Assembly (NCBI RefSeq): GCF_003172915.1
Contig: NZ_QGKU01000063.1
Coordinates: 1-64,000 of the forward strand
Direction: 5' to 3'
DNA length: 64,000 nucleotides
Source of the DNA: Meridianimarinicoccus roseus
GTDB lineage: Bacteria; Pseudomonadota; Alphaproteobacteria; Rhodobacterales; Rhodobacteraceae
A program made the position numbers and the translations under genes. Positions within the stretch are counted from its first letter, which is position 1, and each line of letters opens with the position of its first letter. A model generated the notes under the pieces. It was given only the letters and a program-made list of their open reading frames with translations, did no database searches and was not told the origin of the DNA. Positions 46,701 to 54,557 of this stretch are shown here, one piece after another.

Positions 46701-46752
46701 CAGGAAGATCGGCTTCGCGCGGCAGCACAGTCGGGATCAAGGAATCCCTCAT
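43717..46752 (-). CDS. eCIS baseplate protein (Afp12/Pvc12-like)
   Basis: Protein of 1011 residues. The N-terminus RVWTDHNATDPGITLLEALA and YAISDLGYRTGLP is the baseplate wedge signature shared with gp6/baseplate-J-like proteins. The C-terminus has QVCLPEDCAFCGEEDPYSFR then VHIILPYWPSRFRDPGFRSY and EETPAHIHPRICWV, typical of Afp12. The ATG at 46752 overlaps the stop of the preceding baseplate gene. It acts in the baseplate with the 1214-residue protein encoded immediately upstream. Confidence 0.85.
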   Translation of the reverse strand: MRDSLIPTVLPREADLPVEMDYEALRAIGMERIRAIAGRVWTDHNATDPGITLLEALAYAISDLGYRTGLPTVDLLTRPDGTIGPAAETGLHPPHEALPCAPLTVADWRMLMARVADVRNAWLDPMQDPARPTAYRLSEVPIYADCRHGELTEAADVDGHPTHPVRLSGLYRLRVALERDPVLGTLDETGLDHRFSAGPLKGASVHISSEPEVLAALGTGAAATGLDGSPVVEGTGPFTVRARLSREGGGTIDLDPLRVTVTNDRPRPTADPLVIDAATLAAALGAPDPGLMRFWDKQRRRRAALDRVASVFHANRALCEDALDIDTVAAFRVGVCADIDLAPDADIERVQAQIAHAIELYLSPPLAWRSLADLLDEGRPADEIYNGPYVDYGFTYGGAPVFTKHGFLTAEELAASDLRTEVHSSDVINLVADLDGVRGIRDLTLRAYDAEGRAVGPTQRWTLPVPPGHQPVLYLAGTKLVLYKDDLPYRAQSLEFRRTLTHLREMADAALYVPQEEVIPVPIGRYRNPGAAYSVQNDLPQTYGIGPAGLPPTAPPERIGQARQLKGWLAHLDWLIADYAGQLGAARRLLSPDPALAQSYFPGLSTDAEGTLGEYETEFFRDPARLADPLECARLAETEETFLDRRSRALDHLLARFSERFTDYALMSFDLDGGSLMTAREVIEDKAAFLAEAPRLGRERSAGFDYRPEDPARIWDTRNVPGLQARVARLLGIADPTRRDLHCAALFGELFEYFSSGGTRVRIRDGADKPLFVSDEVFGGVPAAREAARPIFETFRRAETFVVAEEAPGAFSLTLRAGSGAKLRHRTTFATRLEATRRARELVARHDTLLHTLCDDEGLHVIEHVLLRPRAPEDRLMQVCLPEDCAFCGEEDPYSFRVHIILPYWPSRFRDPGFRSYAERLIREETPAHIHPRICWVSDADMRALDRAWRGWLETQADAAASEEARVEALSRLIGVLEGLSTVNPAAVLHDCDEGDAGPIIRLGATNLGLF

Positions 46753-49700
46753 GTGCCCACCTCAGCTATGACATGCTTTGCGGCGGAGACGAGGATCGAG
46801 CGGGCCGTGGTCGCCGTCACGGTCTCAAGGTCCATGGGCGCCCAGGGCATGCTCGCGTCGGGGCGGTGGGCCATCGTAACGTTCTGCAGGTAGTCGACGT
46901 AGGGCAACTCTTCGACGAAATCGATCACGCTCGACTTCCTGAGTGTGCCGCCGAAAGTGATGTCCGCGCCTGACCCGCTGGACCAGGGCGCGAGGAATTC
47001 CGTGACCGCACGGTCAACTTCGGCGAGGTAGAAGGCCACGTCGGCCACATCGTCGTGGAACGCCACGTCGAAAGTCATACGCACCTCTTCGAAGCGGGGA
47101 TTGGCGATTTCCAGCCGCACGAACGGCGAGACGCGAGACCGAAGAAGCTTGTCGACCTGCCCAAGCGTCGCCTGATCTGTGAAGGGCCGGAGCGGATCGA
47201 GATGCGGCCGACCGACAGTCCAAGGCACCGTCACGACAACCACACCACCGGGTTTGAGTTCGTTCTCGGCCACGACCGCACCGGCCTCGCGCTGGAACTC
47301 GGTATGGTGAAGACATTTCACGCGGTAGATGCCCGGAATGGCCTCGAGCACCAACCGCTCGTAATCCCACATGGTCGAGGCACGATCCTTGTGCCGCAGC
47401 CGCTCGGCGGCGCGGCGGCGGAAGGCTGCGGTGCCCTCCTCCGCGCGCCCGCCGAAGCCTGCGTAGGGCTGTGCCGCGCCCTTGATCGCCGGATCGGGGC
47501 TCGCAAGCTTCTTGATCGTTCCCGGTGGCAGTGGGGAGGCGGCGAAGATCGGGTCGGCCTCCGGTGTCAGATGCGTGGCCCGCACTGCCTGCGCGGTGAT
47601 CGACAGGATATCGTTCAGCGCAGCAGCTCGGTCCGGCACTGAAAGGCGCAGCCAGTGACGGCCGCCGGGCAGCACTGAATGGTCGCGGTTGGCTTCGCGC
47701 GGCACCGCGAGTCCCATGATCGCCGACGCCGCGAAGCCGCCGGTCTTGTCGTCTACCGCCTGCGGGGCGAGCGCGACCCAATCGTCGCCGGCCAGTGCGT
47801 GCACCGCCAGCACCGGCAGGCTCAGAAGCGGATCCCCCGTGCCGCTTGCCACCTGCACGTGCAGCGTCAGTCGCGCGGGGGCCTCGAAGCCGTCGATGCC
47901 GAGATAAAGAGCAGCCTCATGGTCGAGGGGCGGCAGCAAGGGCGAGTCCTCCGATGCGCGCGCGGCAACACCGTAGGGACACACATGGTAGAAGGTCGCG
48001 GGCGGGCCCGCTTGCGTGCGGTAGGAAAGCGTCAGCGCGGTCAATGTCGGTGTGAACGGGTCGCGCGGCAGCTTCGACCCGTCGGGTTCCTCACGGTAGT
48101 TGAAGGCCCCGTTCTCTATGAATGCCGCGCTCCAGGGGTTCGCCATCGACACCATAGCGCGGGTCTGCTCGGACATGTGGCGTTCATGACCAAAGCCGTT
48201 GCGCAGCTTGAGCCTCAGGTAGCCTGCGCGGCTGTCGGGCCGGAAGGGCGGATCCTCAAGCATCATCGGCCCGTCGCCAGGGGCAATGTCGATATCTGCG
48301 AGACGCCGCCGCGTCGGGGTGGTTGCGGTGATCCGCAGGTTCGCCTGCGCGGACGCGCCCGCCCATGCGCCCCCTTTCAGATAGGCGACGTCGGCAGTGT
48401 AGTCGGAAGCCGGCGCACCGAGAAACCAGGCTCCCGAGGAATAGGTCTCCTGCCATTCGGGCCGGACGTAGAGCCGGTCGAGCGGCTTCGCGAATATTTC
48501 GGCGGAGCCGAGGATCAGAGCCGCCCCGCCCTTGGGACGCGCACCAAAAGCCGGGCTCGGCTTCGACAGGTCGAGCGTGCCGTCGTCGCTTTGGGCTGTG
48601 AAGCGTCGCAGCCCGCTTGCGCTGACGCGCAGGTTGACGGTTTCGACGCGCGCGGCGCGCAGGCGTGCGAAGGCGCAGGCGGTCTGGTCGGTCTCTCCGT
48701 CGAAATCGAAGCGGTACTCGGCCACTGGCAGGCCCGGCGCGTAACCCGCGCCTTCGGCCTCGGAATGGAGCGCGGGATCGAACGGCACGATCTCGGGTGC
48801 GTCGCCATCGAGCGTGAACCAAAGCTGCCCGTATCGGGGAACGCTGAAAAAGGTCTTAAGGGTCGCGGCAGTCTCGAACCACCCCTCGGGGCCGGTCAGG
48901 CGGACTCGTATCGCCGCCCGAAGCCCGCCGCCCACCGGCGTGTCGAATTGCAAGTTTAGCCGGATCGAACGCGTTCCCTCCCGGCAGAAGAGACGCCGGT
49001 CGGCCACGGCGAAGCCCACACGCGCGAAGGGCAGGGCGGGCGTGCCGTCGGCGCGCCAGGGTCGGGGGCCGAAGGGCCGCCAGCCGGTCGTCGCGTCGGG
49101 AAGCTCCGCGCCCAGTCCATCTAGGCTGTTCACGACAGCCGCCGCGAAGGCGGTATCATAACTTGAGCCGCCTTGAACCGTCCGGTGCAGCCGCACAGCG
49201 CGAAGATCGGTCAGCTGTCCGCGATTCACAACAAGATCGTCGGTCGTCGCAAACAGCGCCTCCGCACCGCTCGCATCCTTGCCGGCCTTGAGCGCGGTGC
49301 CTGTGCCCAGAAGATGCGCGTTGGTCCCGCGCGCGAGTTCGGGATGGACGATGACCGATTGAGGTGCGGCGGGTCGGGGAGCAAGGCGCAGCACGTCGCG
49401 CAGGTAGAAGTCGAGATGCCGCCCTGTCAAACCGTTCAGTGCCTCGCGGGCCGGGTCGAGCATGGCGAGGAAGGCAAGAAACAGGGCATAGTCAGGCGTT
49501 GGCTCCTCGCCAGCCGGGATCGCACCCGCAAGCCGCGTTTCGAGCGCGCTCGTAGCTGCGATCGCGGCGCGCTCGACAGCGCGGAAGAGGCGCTCGAGAT
49601 CATCCACCAGCAGGTTGTAGGTCAGCACGTCGTAGACCTGCCCGTAAAGCGAGGCTGCCTGCTGCCAAGGCGCTGCATCGCCTGTGACGTCGACGGTAAA

Positions 49701-50393
49701 GCCCGCCCAGTCGGGGGTGCCGAGGGGTGCGGTGACACTGGCGGGCAGGGGTCTTGTGGTCAGCGGGCCCGCGCCAACGACCAGCGCAGCGACCGTGCGC
49801 GAGAGCGGTGGGCGTGCGTCGCCGGGAGCCCCGGTGCCGAGATCGCCAGGGTCGACCGCCGTGTCCGCCGCAAAAGGCAGGCCTGCTCCGATCGCTCCCT
49901 TGTAGAAGGCCACGAGCGTGTCAAGCGGCCCGCCCATTTCTGCTGCCACGAGGGCTTCAAGGCGGCCCCGCAGCGGGTGGTCCCGCGCCAGCCGGGAAAG
50001 AGCCGTGCCGAAGGCCGCAACGAGGCCGACGGGCAGGTGAAAAAGTATGCGAAGCTGGCTTTCCATCTCGGCGGGCGGGCGGTCGGGATCGCTTGTAAGG
50101 AACTCCTGCAGATCGGCGAAAGCGGCGCGCGCCTCGGTCACCGGCAGGCGCGCGAGCGCGGACAGGGCTGCCGCCGCGTCCGTGGTGAAGAAGGGCTGCC
50201 AGTCGCCCGCGTCGCCGCCGATCTCGCCGTAGCGAATAACCTCCTGTGAGAGCCGCGCGGCAGTGAGGATCAGATCGGGCGTCTCGCGTTCGTCGATACC
50301 GAAGAAACCTGGGTCGAGCTCCGCTGCATCGCGTCCGCCCTGCGTCGTGCCCGCGCGGGTGAGCGGCGAGCGCGTATTGCAGCGCCCGGCCAT
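46749..50393 (-). CDS. eCIS baseplate J/gp6-like protein (Afp11/Pvc11-like)
   Basis: Protein of 1214 residues, the usual size for eCIS baseplate component 11. The C-terminal part contains the conserved block EEGTAAFRRRAAERLRHKDR, then ASTMWDYERLVLEAIPGIYR, VKCLHHTEF, and the wedge domain PFTDQATLGQVDKLLRSRVS. It overlaps its neighbours on both sides (TGATG with gp25-like, ATGA with Afp12-like). It is part of the wedge that holds the sheath in the extended state. Confidence 0.88.
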   Translation of the reverse strand: MAGRCNTRSPLTRAGTTQGGRDAAELDPGFFGIDERETPDLILTAARLSQEVIRYGEIGGDAGDWQPFFTTDAAAALSALARLPVTEARAAFADLQEFLTSDPDRPPAEMESQLRILFHLPVGLVAAFGTALSRLARDHPLRGRLEALVAAEMGGPLDTLVAFYKGAIGAGLPFAADTAVDPGDLGTGAPGDARPPLSRTVAALVVGAGPLTTRPLPASVTAPLGTPDWAGFTVDVTGDAAPWQQAASLYGQVYDVLTYNLLVDDLERLFRAVERAAIAATSALETRLAGAIPAGEEPTPDYALFLAFLAMLDPAREALNGLTGRHLDFYLRDVLRLAPRPAAPQSVIVHPELARGTNAHLLGTGTALKAGKDASGAEALFATTDDLVVNRGQLTDLRAVRLHRTVQGGSSYDTAFAAAVVNSLDGLGAELPDATTGWRPFGPRPWRADGTPALPFARVGFAVADRRLFCREGTRSIRLNLQFDTPVGGGLRAAIRVRLTGPEGWFETAATLKTFFSVPRYGQLWFTLDGDAPEIVPFDPALHSEAEGAGYAPGLPVAEYRFDFDGETDQTACAFARLRAARVETVNLRVSASGLRRFTAQSDDGTLDLSKPSPAFGARPKGGAALILGSAEIFAKPLDRLYVRPEWQETYSSGAWFLGAPASDYTADVAYLKGGAWAGASAQANLRITATTPTRRRLADIDIAPGDGPMMLEDPPFRPDSRAGYLRLKLRNGFGHERHMSEQTRAMVSMANPWSAAFIENGAFNYREEPDGSKLPRDPFTPTLTALTLSYRTQAGPPATFYHVCPYGVAARASEDSPLLPPLDHEAALYLGIDGFEAPARLTLHVQVASGTGDPLLSLPVLAVHALAGDDWVALAPQAVDDKTGGFAASAIMGLAVPREANRDHSVLPGGRHWLRLSVPDRAAALNDILSITAQAVRATHLTPEADPIFAASPLPPGTIKKLASPDPAIKGAAQPYAGFGGRAEEGTAAFRRRAAERLRHKDRASTMWDYERLVLEAIPGIYRVKCLHHTEFQREAGAVVAENELKPGGVVVVTVPWTVGRPHLDPLRPFTDQATLGQVDKLLRSRVSPFVRLEIANPRFEEVRMTFDVAFHDDVADVAFYLAEVDRAVTEFLAPWSSGSGADITFGGTLRKSSVIDFVEELPYVDYLQNVTMAHRPDASMPWAPMDLETVTATTARSILVSAAKHVIAEVGT

Positions 50394-50809
50394 CAGGCAC
50401 GCGCCTCGAGATAGTACGGGAAGACCAGGTTGAAGCGCGAGTTCGCGCCCCGCACCGAAAAGTCCACATGGATGTCGAGCACACCGTCGACACGTGCCGT
50501 TACCTCGACACGCTCGGCGTCTATGCGCGGTTCGTGGTACAGGATCGCACCGCGAACCAGCGCCTCGACATAGCTCAGCATCGAGGCGTTCATGGGGTGG
50601 AAGACCCGCTCGTGGAGCGAGCAGCCAAATTCCGGCCGCATCAGCCGTTCACCCAGCGCCGTCGAGACGAGAACCCGCAGCGCCTCGCGGATGTCCTCGA
50701 TCCCTTCGGCCATTACCACCGCGCCGCGCGCCGCCGGACCGCTGCCTGACGCTTCGAAACGCGGCGGGAAGCTCCAGCCGCGCCCGATGAAGCGATCCTC
50801 GGCCGCCAT
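50393..50809 (-). CDS. eCIS baseplate gp25-like protein (Afp9/Pvc9-like)
   Basis: Protein of 138 residues. RFIGRGWSFPPRFEASG starts the typical GPW_gp25 N-terminus, followed by EDIREALRVLVSTALGERLM and RPEFGCSLHERVFHPMN, and finally a beta-rich tail ending FPYYLEARA. It is the baseplate component that nucleates sheath polymerisation in T4, T6SS and eCIS. Its stop overlaps the start of the 1214-residue baseplate gene. Confidence 0.92.
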   Translation of the reverse strand: MAAEDRFIGRGWSFPPRFEASGSGPAARGAVVMAEGIEDIREALRVLVSTALGERLMRPEFGCSLHERVFHPMNASMLSYVEALVRGAILYHEPRIDAERVEVTARVDGVLDIHVDFSVRGANSRFNLVFPYYLEARA

Positions 50810-50814
50810 GGCCC

Positions 50815-51102
50815 TCAGTCCCCGATCAGGACGGTCATGGCGCCAAGGGCGATCGTTCCGCCGTGCGCCGTGCTGTCGCCCATCCGAACGGCGGGTTTGC
50901 CGCCGACCCGCACCGTGCCGGACCCTGCCAGCAACGTGTCGGGCGGGCCAACGCAGACCGCGGTGTCACCCACCGTGGCTGCGGGTGCCCCCTCGATCAT
51001 TACGGTAGCCGCCGTACCCATGACCGGCCCGCCCACGTGGGGCACCAGTCCGGTAGTCATCGGGCAGGCATGAAAATCGCCCAGTCTCGCCGCCGGTGGC
51101 AT
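50815..51102 (-). CDS. PAAR-domain spike-tip protein (Afp10/Pvc10-like)
   Basis: Protein of 95 residues, almost entirely a PAAR repeat: ARLGDFHACPMTTGLVPHVG, GGPVMGTAATVMIEGAPAAT, VGDTAVCVGPPD, GSGTVRVGGKPAVRMGDSTA. The metal ligands are probably His11 and Cys13 with later His/Cys residues. It caps the spike. The GGGAGGAAGAGG upstream is a strong ribosome-binding site. It lies between the VgrG-like and gp25-like genes. Confidence 0.92.
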   Translation of the reverse strand: MPPAARLGDFHACPMTTGLVPHVGGPVMGTAATVMIEGAPAATVGDTAVCVGPPDTLLAGSGTVRVGGKPAVRMGDSTAHGGTIALGAMTVLIGD

Positions 51103-51132
51103 CGCCTCTTCCTCCCTCGTTCTCTCTTTCCG

Positions 51133-52821
51133 TCAATTGATCTGCACCAGCGCGCCCTTCACGACGCAGATCGCGCTGCTTTCGAAACTGGCCCCCGCGC
51201 TGCCCGAAACGGCGGCCTGTCCGCCGGCCTCCATGCCGAGGTTCGTACCTGCCTTGCCCTCGAGATCGGTCCCGGCATCAAGCTTTAACGCCTTGCCCGC
51301 CGCGATGGAGATGCCGCTCGCGGACAATTCTATCTCGTTGCCGTTCTGATCGGTGAGGATCACCTTGCCCGCGTCGTCGTCCAGCACCAGCGAAGCGCCG
51401 CCTGCGGTCGAGAGCGTAATCGCCGGCCGCGCATCGTTGAATTCCAGCCGGGACTCCTTTTGGGAAACGTAGGCTTTCACCGCGTTCTCGTCGTCGCCGG
51501 GCACCGGGGCAGGATGGGCTGATGAATGAAGCGCCCCCAGAACCACCGGATCGCGCGGATCGTCCCCCAGAAAGCCCACGACAACCTCGTCTCCAATCGA
51601 GGGGCGCATCACGAGCCCGCGGCCGTCACCCGCCTCAAGGGTCGCGAGGCGCGCGCGCAGAGGCGTGTCCGGCGCGACATGAAGCGTGACCGTGATCGCG
51701 TCTTCCCCTTCGCCATCGGTCAGCCCCTCGACGGTGGCGAGTTGCAGCCCCGCAATCGGCGGGATTGCAGCGGCCTGCGGCGTCGCAGCTGCGGAGGGCA
51801 GCGGAAGGCCGAGTTCCAGTGTCGTCAGCCAGTCGCCCCGCCCAATCTCATGCCGCACGCCCCCCACCAGAACCTGCGTCTCGAAACGGCGACCGAACCC
51901 CTTGAGCGAGACCACCGCACCCGGTGCTATATCGGCGCGGCCCTGGACCTCCACCGTCCCGCGCAGCCCGGCCTGAGCGTGACGCGTCAGCCGCGCGCCG
52001 ACCTGCATGTCAAGCGCCGCCGCGCTGCGCCCGCCCGCGTCATGCACTGCATCCCTGCCGCCCAGCACATCGGCGAGGCCGTCAACCGCCGTCGATGGGT
52101 CCGTGGCCTCTGCGCTCACCGTCTCCTGGTCAGCGGGACTCCAGCCCGTCACGACAGCCTCTGCGAGCGGGGCCTCTGCGTCGAGTTCGATGTCGAAGCG
52201 AAAGATGCCCTGACCGAATTCCAGCGTCGCGCTTGGTGCCTGCGACAGGTCGAGCCTTCTGATCGAGATGGTGCCCCCGTCGCAATCGATGACGAGGCCC
52301 ATCGCGCGGGCCCGGGCAAGCGCGAAATCCCAGCCCGTCGCCTGGGCCTGCACGATCTGGGCCTGCGTCTCGCCATCCTCCATCTCGACCGTGACGCCTG
52401 GCGCCTCGAGCGCGGCGCGGATCGCGTCGGCATCTGTGCTGTCCACCGACACGCGGCTTACGCGCGCCACCGTGGAGGCCACGACGGGATCCTTCAGCTC
52501 GATAACCAGCAACGTGTCGCCGCCGCGCCCCGCGGTCAGCCGCTGGCGCGTGACGATGCCCGAAAAGACTTTGGCGTCGCCGTCGCCGTAGCCTGTAAGC
52601 ACCTCGATCTTTGCCCCCGGCGCGAAGGTCTCCGACGCGCTTACCGGGAAGTCCTGTGTCGCCGGGTCGCCATCCTGGATCGTGATCTGGGCGCGTGGGA
52701 CCCGGTCGAGCATGCGCAGCGTGCTGACGCTCAGCACCTTCACCGTTCCGTCGACGGCGCTCCCGTTCGAGGTGAGGCCGAGCCGGACGAAACCGGTCGA
52801 GATCACGCGCCCGTCCGGCAT
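51133..52821 (-). CDS. VgrG-like spike protein (Afp8/Pvc8-like)
   Basis: Protein of 562 residues from ATG 52821; the frame stays open upstream inside the LysM gene but ATG 52821 directly follows that gene's stop. The N-terminal half is gp27-like. The centre has the gp5/OB-fold GLVMRPSIGDEVVVGFLGDD and RDPVVLGALHSSAHP. The C-terminus is a repetitive beta-helix (DDDAGKVILTDQNGNEIELS, AGKALKLDAGTDLEGKAGTN). It forms the trimeric spike under the PAAR tip. Confidence 0.9.
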   Translation of the reverse strand: MPDGRVISTGFVRLGLTSNGSAVDGTVKVLSVSTLRMLDRVPRAQITIQDGDPATQDFPVSASETFAPGAKIEVLTGYGDGDAKVFSGIVTRQRLTAGRGGDTLLVIELKDPVVASTVARVSRVSVDSTDADAIRAALEAPGVTVEMEDGETQAQIVQAQATGWDFALARARAMGLVIDCDGGTISIRRLDLSQAPSATLEFGQGIFRFDIELDAEAPLAEAVVTGWSPADQETVSAEATDPSTAVDGLADVLGGRDAVHDAGGRSAAALDMQVGARLTRHAQAGLRGTVEVQGRADIAPGAVVSLKGFGRRFETQVLVGGVRHEIGRGDWLTTLELGLPLPSAAATPQAAAIPPIAGLQLATVEGLTDGEGEDAITVTLHVAPDTPLRARLATLEAGDGRGLVMRPSIGDEVVVGFLGDDPRDPVVLGALHSSAHPAPVPGDDENAVKAYVSQKESRLEFNDARPAITLSTAGGASLVLDDDAGKVILTDQNGNEIELSASGISIAAGKALKLDAGTDLEGKAGTNLGMEAGGQAAVSGSAGASFESSAICVVKGALVQIN

Positions 52822-52822
52822 T

Positions 52823-53494
52823 CTACCCTCCCAACGGCGGCAATACGACGGCACGCCCCTCGTCGACGCGCCGGATGGTGTCGAGACCGTTGGCGCGCGC
52901 CACGTCGACGGTGTAGCGGGTTGAACGATAGACGTCGAAAACCATCGAGGGCAGGCGGTCACCCGCAAGGGCCACACGCACATGGTCGATATCCGGTGAG
53001 GAAAGGTTCTTCTCACGCTCCGACGTCTTCGGGTCCTTGTGCTCCTTGAAGGTGGCGTCGACCGTGGCCCGCAGCGGCAGACCGTCGGAGGCAAAAAGCG
53101 TGTAGGTGATGGTAAAGCTTTCGAGTACGCACACGGCCGAGAGCTTTCCCCAGACCAGCATCAGGAAGCGCGGGCGGTGGGTGTTGCCCGAGAAGCCCGT
53201 GGTCTTGCGGAACGCCTCGAGTTGTTCGGTGACCGAGTTCTTGCCTTCGTAGCCTTCGGAATAGCCGGTGCCATCCATCATGAGCTTGAAGGCATAGGTC
53301 TTGGGTTGGATCGACTTGAACTTCGCCTCCTGTCCAACGTCACCATGGGCAGGTTCGGTTGGCGCGAGTTCGATCTTGGTCTCGTCGGTGTAGCTTTCAG
53401 GGTTGAACTGCACCTCGAAGGGCGGGCCGGCAGGCTTCTCGATCTGGAAGGTTTCGGAGTGCTCGAACGGCAGTATGGTGAGCTTGGTGAGCAT
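52823..53494 (-). CDS. eCIS LysM/tube-baseplate adaptor protein (Afp7/Pvc7-like)
   Basis: Protein of 223 residues. The N-terminal part FEVQFNPESYTDETKIELAP and YAFKLMMDGTGYSEGYEGKN is the phage gp53/CIS 'tube initiator' type. The C-terminal ~50 residues with RVALAGDRLPSMVFDVYRST and RYTVDVARANGLDTIRRVDE form a LysM-like fold. It links the inner tube to the spike. The next gene starts 2 bases after its stop. Confidence 0.88.
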   Translation of the reverse strand: MLTKLTILPFEHSETFQIEKPAGPPFEVQFNPESYTDETKIELAPTEPAHGDVGQEAKFKSIQPKTYAFKLMMDGTGYSEGYEGKNSVTEQLEAFRKTTGFSGNTHRPRFLMLVWGKLSAVCVLESFTITYTLFASDGLPLRATVDATFKEHKDPKTSEREKNLSSPDIDHVRVALAGDRLPSMVFDVYRSTRYTVDVARANGLDTIRRVDEGRAVVLPPLGG

Positions 53495-53495
53495 C

Positions 53496-53657
53496 TCAGG
53501 GCTCCTCCCGGCGTCTGAGCGCGCGCATGACCTCGTCGACAGCCTCCTCCACGAGACGCGCGCGCTCGGCGCGGCGCTCGGCCTCGGACTGGGCCGGGAC
53601 CTCGCGGGGGGCGCCGATCTCGCCGCGGATTACGATTTCGGAAATGACGAGCGGCAT
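53496..53657 (-). CDS. DUF5908 small eCIS protein (Afp6-like position)
   Basis: A 53-residue peptide starting MPLVISEIVIRGEIGAPREV and ending with a basic/acidic helix VDEVMRALRRREEP. The 'MP..I.E..I...' start is typical of DUF5908, a small protein found between tube and LysM genes in eCIS loci. Its ATG overlaps the stop of the tube gene (TGATG). Confidence 0.75.
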   Translation of the reverse strand: MPLVISEIVIRGEIGAPREVPAQSEAERRAERARLVEEAVDEVMRALRRREEP

Positions 53658-54106
53658 CAGACTCTCCTCAGGTCGCGGTAGCTGAGTTCCAGCGTCTCGA
53701 TGGCGAGCGCGCTGGTCTCGGCATTGAAAGCGCCCACCGACCACTTCACCGGCCAGGCACGCGAGGCGACCCAACTCGATAGCGGTTCATGTGCGGCGTC
53801 GAGCAGGTGAACTGTCACGTCAACGGGCCGGATCGAGAGGTCGAAGCTTGCCTGCAGCGTATCCTCCAGCCAGTCCTTCAGACCCCCTTCGGGCACGTAG
53901 CCGCGCTTGAGCAAGAGGTTCTGCTGACGCCCGCGCCCCGGCAGACGGTGCTGGAAGCGGTTCTCGCCCCCTTCGGCAAGGGTCTCGACCTCGCGTTCCA
54001 TGTCGAGGCCGGAAACCTCCTGGAAGCGCATGTCGCCTTCCGCTGCTCCGTCAAGCGCGAAGCCCACGGAGAAGTGGAAAGCGAGAGGAGGCGTCTCAAG
54101 TGCCAT
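53657..54106 (-). CDS. eCIS tube protein, second copy (Afp5/Pvc5-like)
   Basis: Protein of 149 residues from ATG 54106, which overlaps the upstream tube gene's stop. It has the gp19-like tube fold: PPLAFHFSVGFALDGAAEGD, RFQEVSGLDMEREVETLAEG, LLLKRGYVPEGGLKDWLEDT and ETSALAIETLELSYRDL. It probably forms the first tube ring at the baseplate, as Afp5 does, while the 143-residue protein builds the bulk of the tube. Confidence 0.88.
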   Translation of the reverse strand: MALETPPLAFHFSVGFALDGAAEGDMRFQEVSGLDMEREVETLAEGGENRFQHRLPGRGRQQNLLLKRGYVPEGGLKDWLEDTLQASFDLSIRPVDVTVHLLDAAHEPLSSWVASRAWPVKWSVGAFNAETSALAIETLELSYRDLRRV

Positions 54107-54537
54107 CAAGCCGCCTCGATTGTGATGCCCTCGTGGGCGAGTTCGAGGGTCTCGATCGCGATCTCGTTGCCGTCGGCCTTCAGATCTGTGGAGGTGATCT
54201 TGGCGGGCCACGCATCGCGCAGTTTCCAAACCACCACCGGCTGGTGCGTCTCGTCAAGGAGCGAGACCGTCACGTCGCGCCGCTCGGCCTTGTTGTAGTA
54301 GACCTGGCTCGCCCATTCGAAAAAGGCGTTGTCCGCCTTCATCATGCCGCGCTTTAGCACGACGTTGGCTGTCTTTTTCAGCCCTGGGATCTTCTGCTTG
54401 ACGTAGTTGCGATCGGCACCGTCCCGATACTCGATGATCTCGGTCTCGATATCGAGACCGGAAGCCTCGGTGAAGCCGATGCGGTCCATGCCCGCCTCGA
54501 CCATGAAATGGTATTTGGGAAGGGGAAACTGTTCCAT
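54106..54537 (-). CDS. eCIS major tube protein (Afp1/Pvc1-like)
   Basis: Protein of 143 residues. LPKYHFMVEAGMDRIGFTEA, SGLDIETEIIEYRDGADRNY, VVLKRGMMKADNAFFEWASQ and DGNEIAIETLELAHEGI match the gp19-like CIS tube family. It is the inner tube subunit. It lies directly after the sheath gene (20 bp) with GAAAGGAC upstream of its ATG. Confidence 0.92.
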   Translation of the reverse strand: MEQFPLPKYHFMVEAGMDRIGFTEASGLDIETEIIEYRDGADRNYVKQKIPGLKKTANVVLKRGMMKADNAFFEWASQVYYNKAERRDVTVSLLDETHQPVVVWKLRDAWPAKITSTDLKADGNEIAIETLELAHEGITIEAA

Positions 54538-54557
54538 GTCGTGGTCCTTTCAGCCGC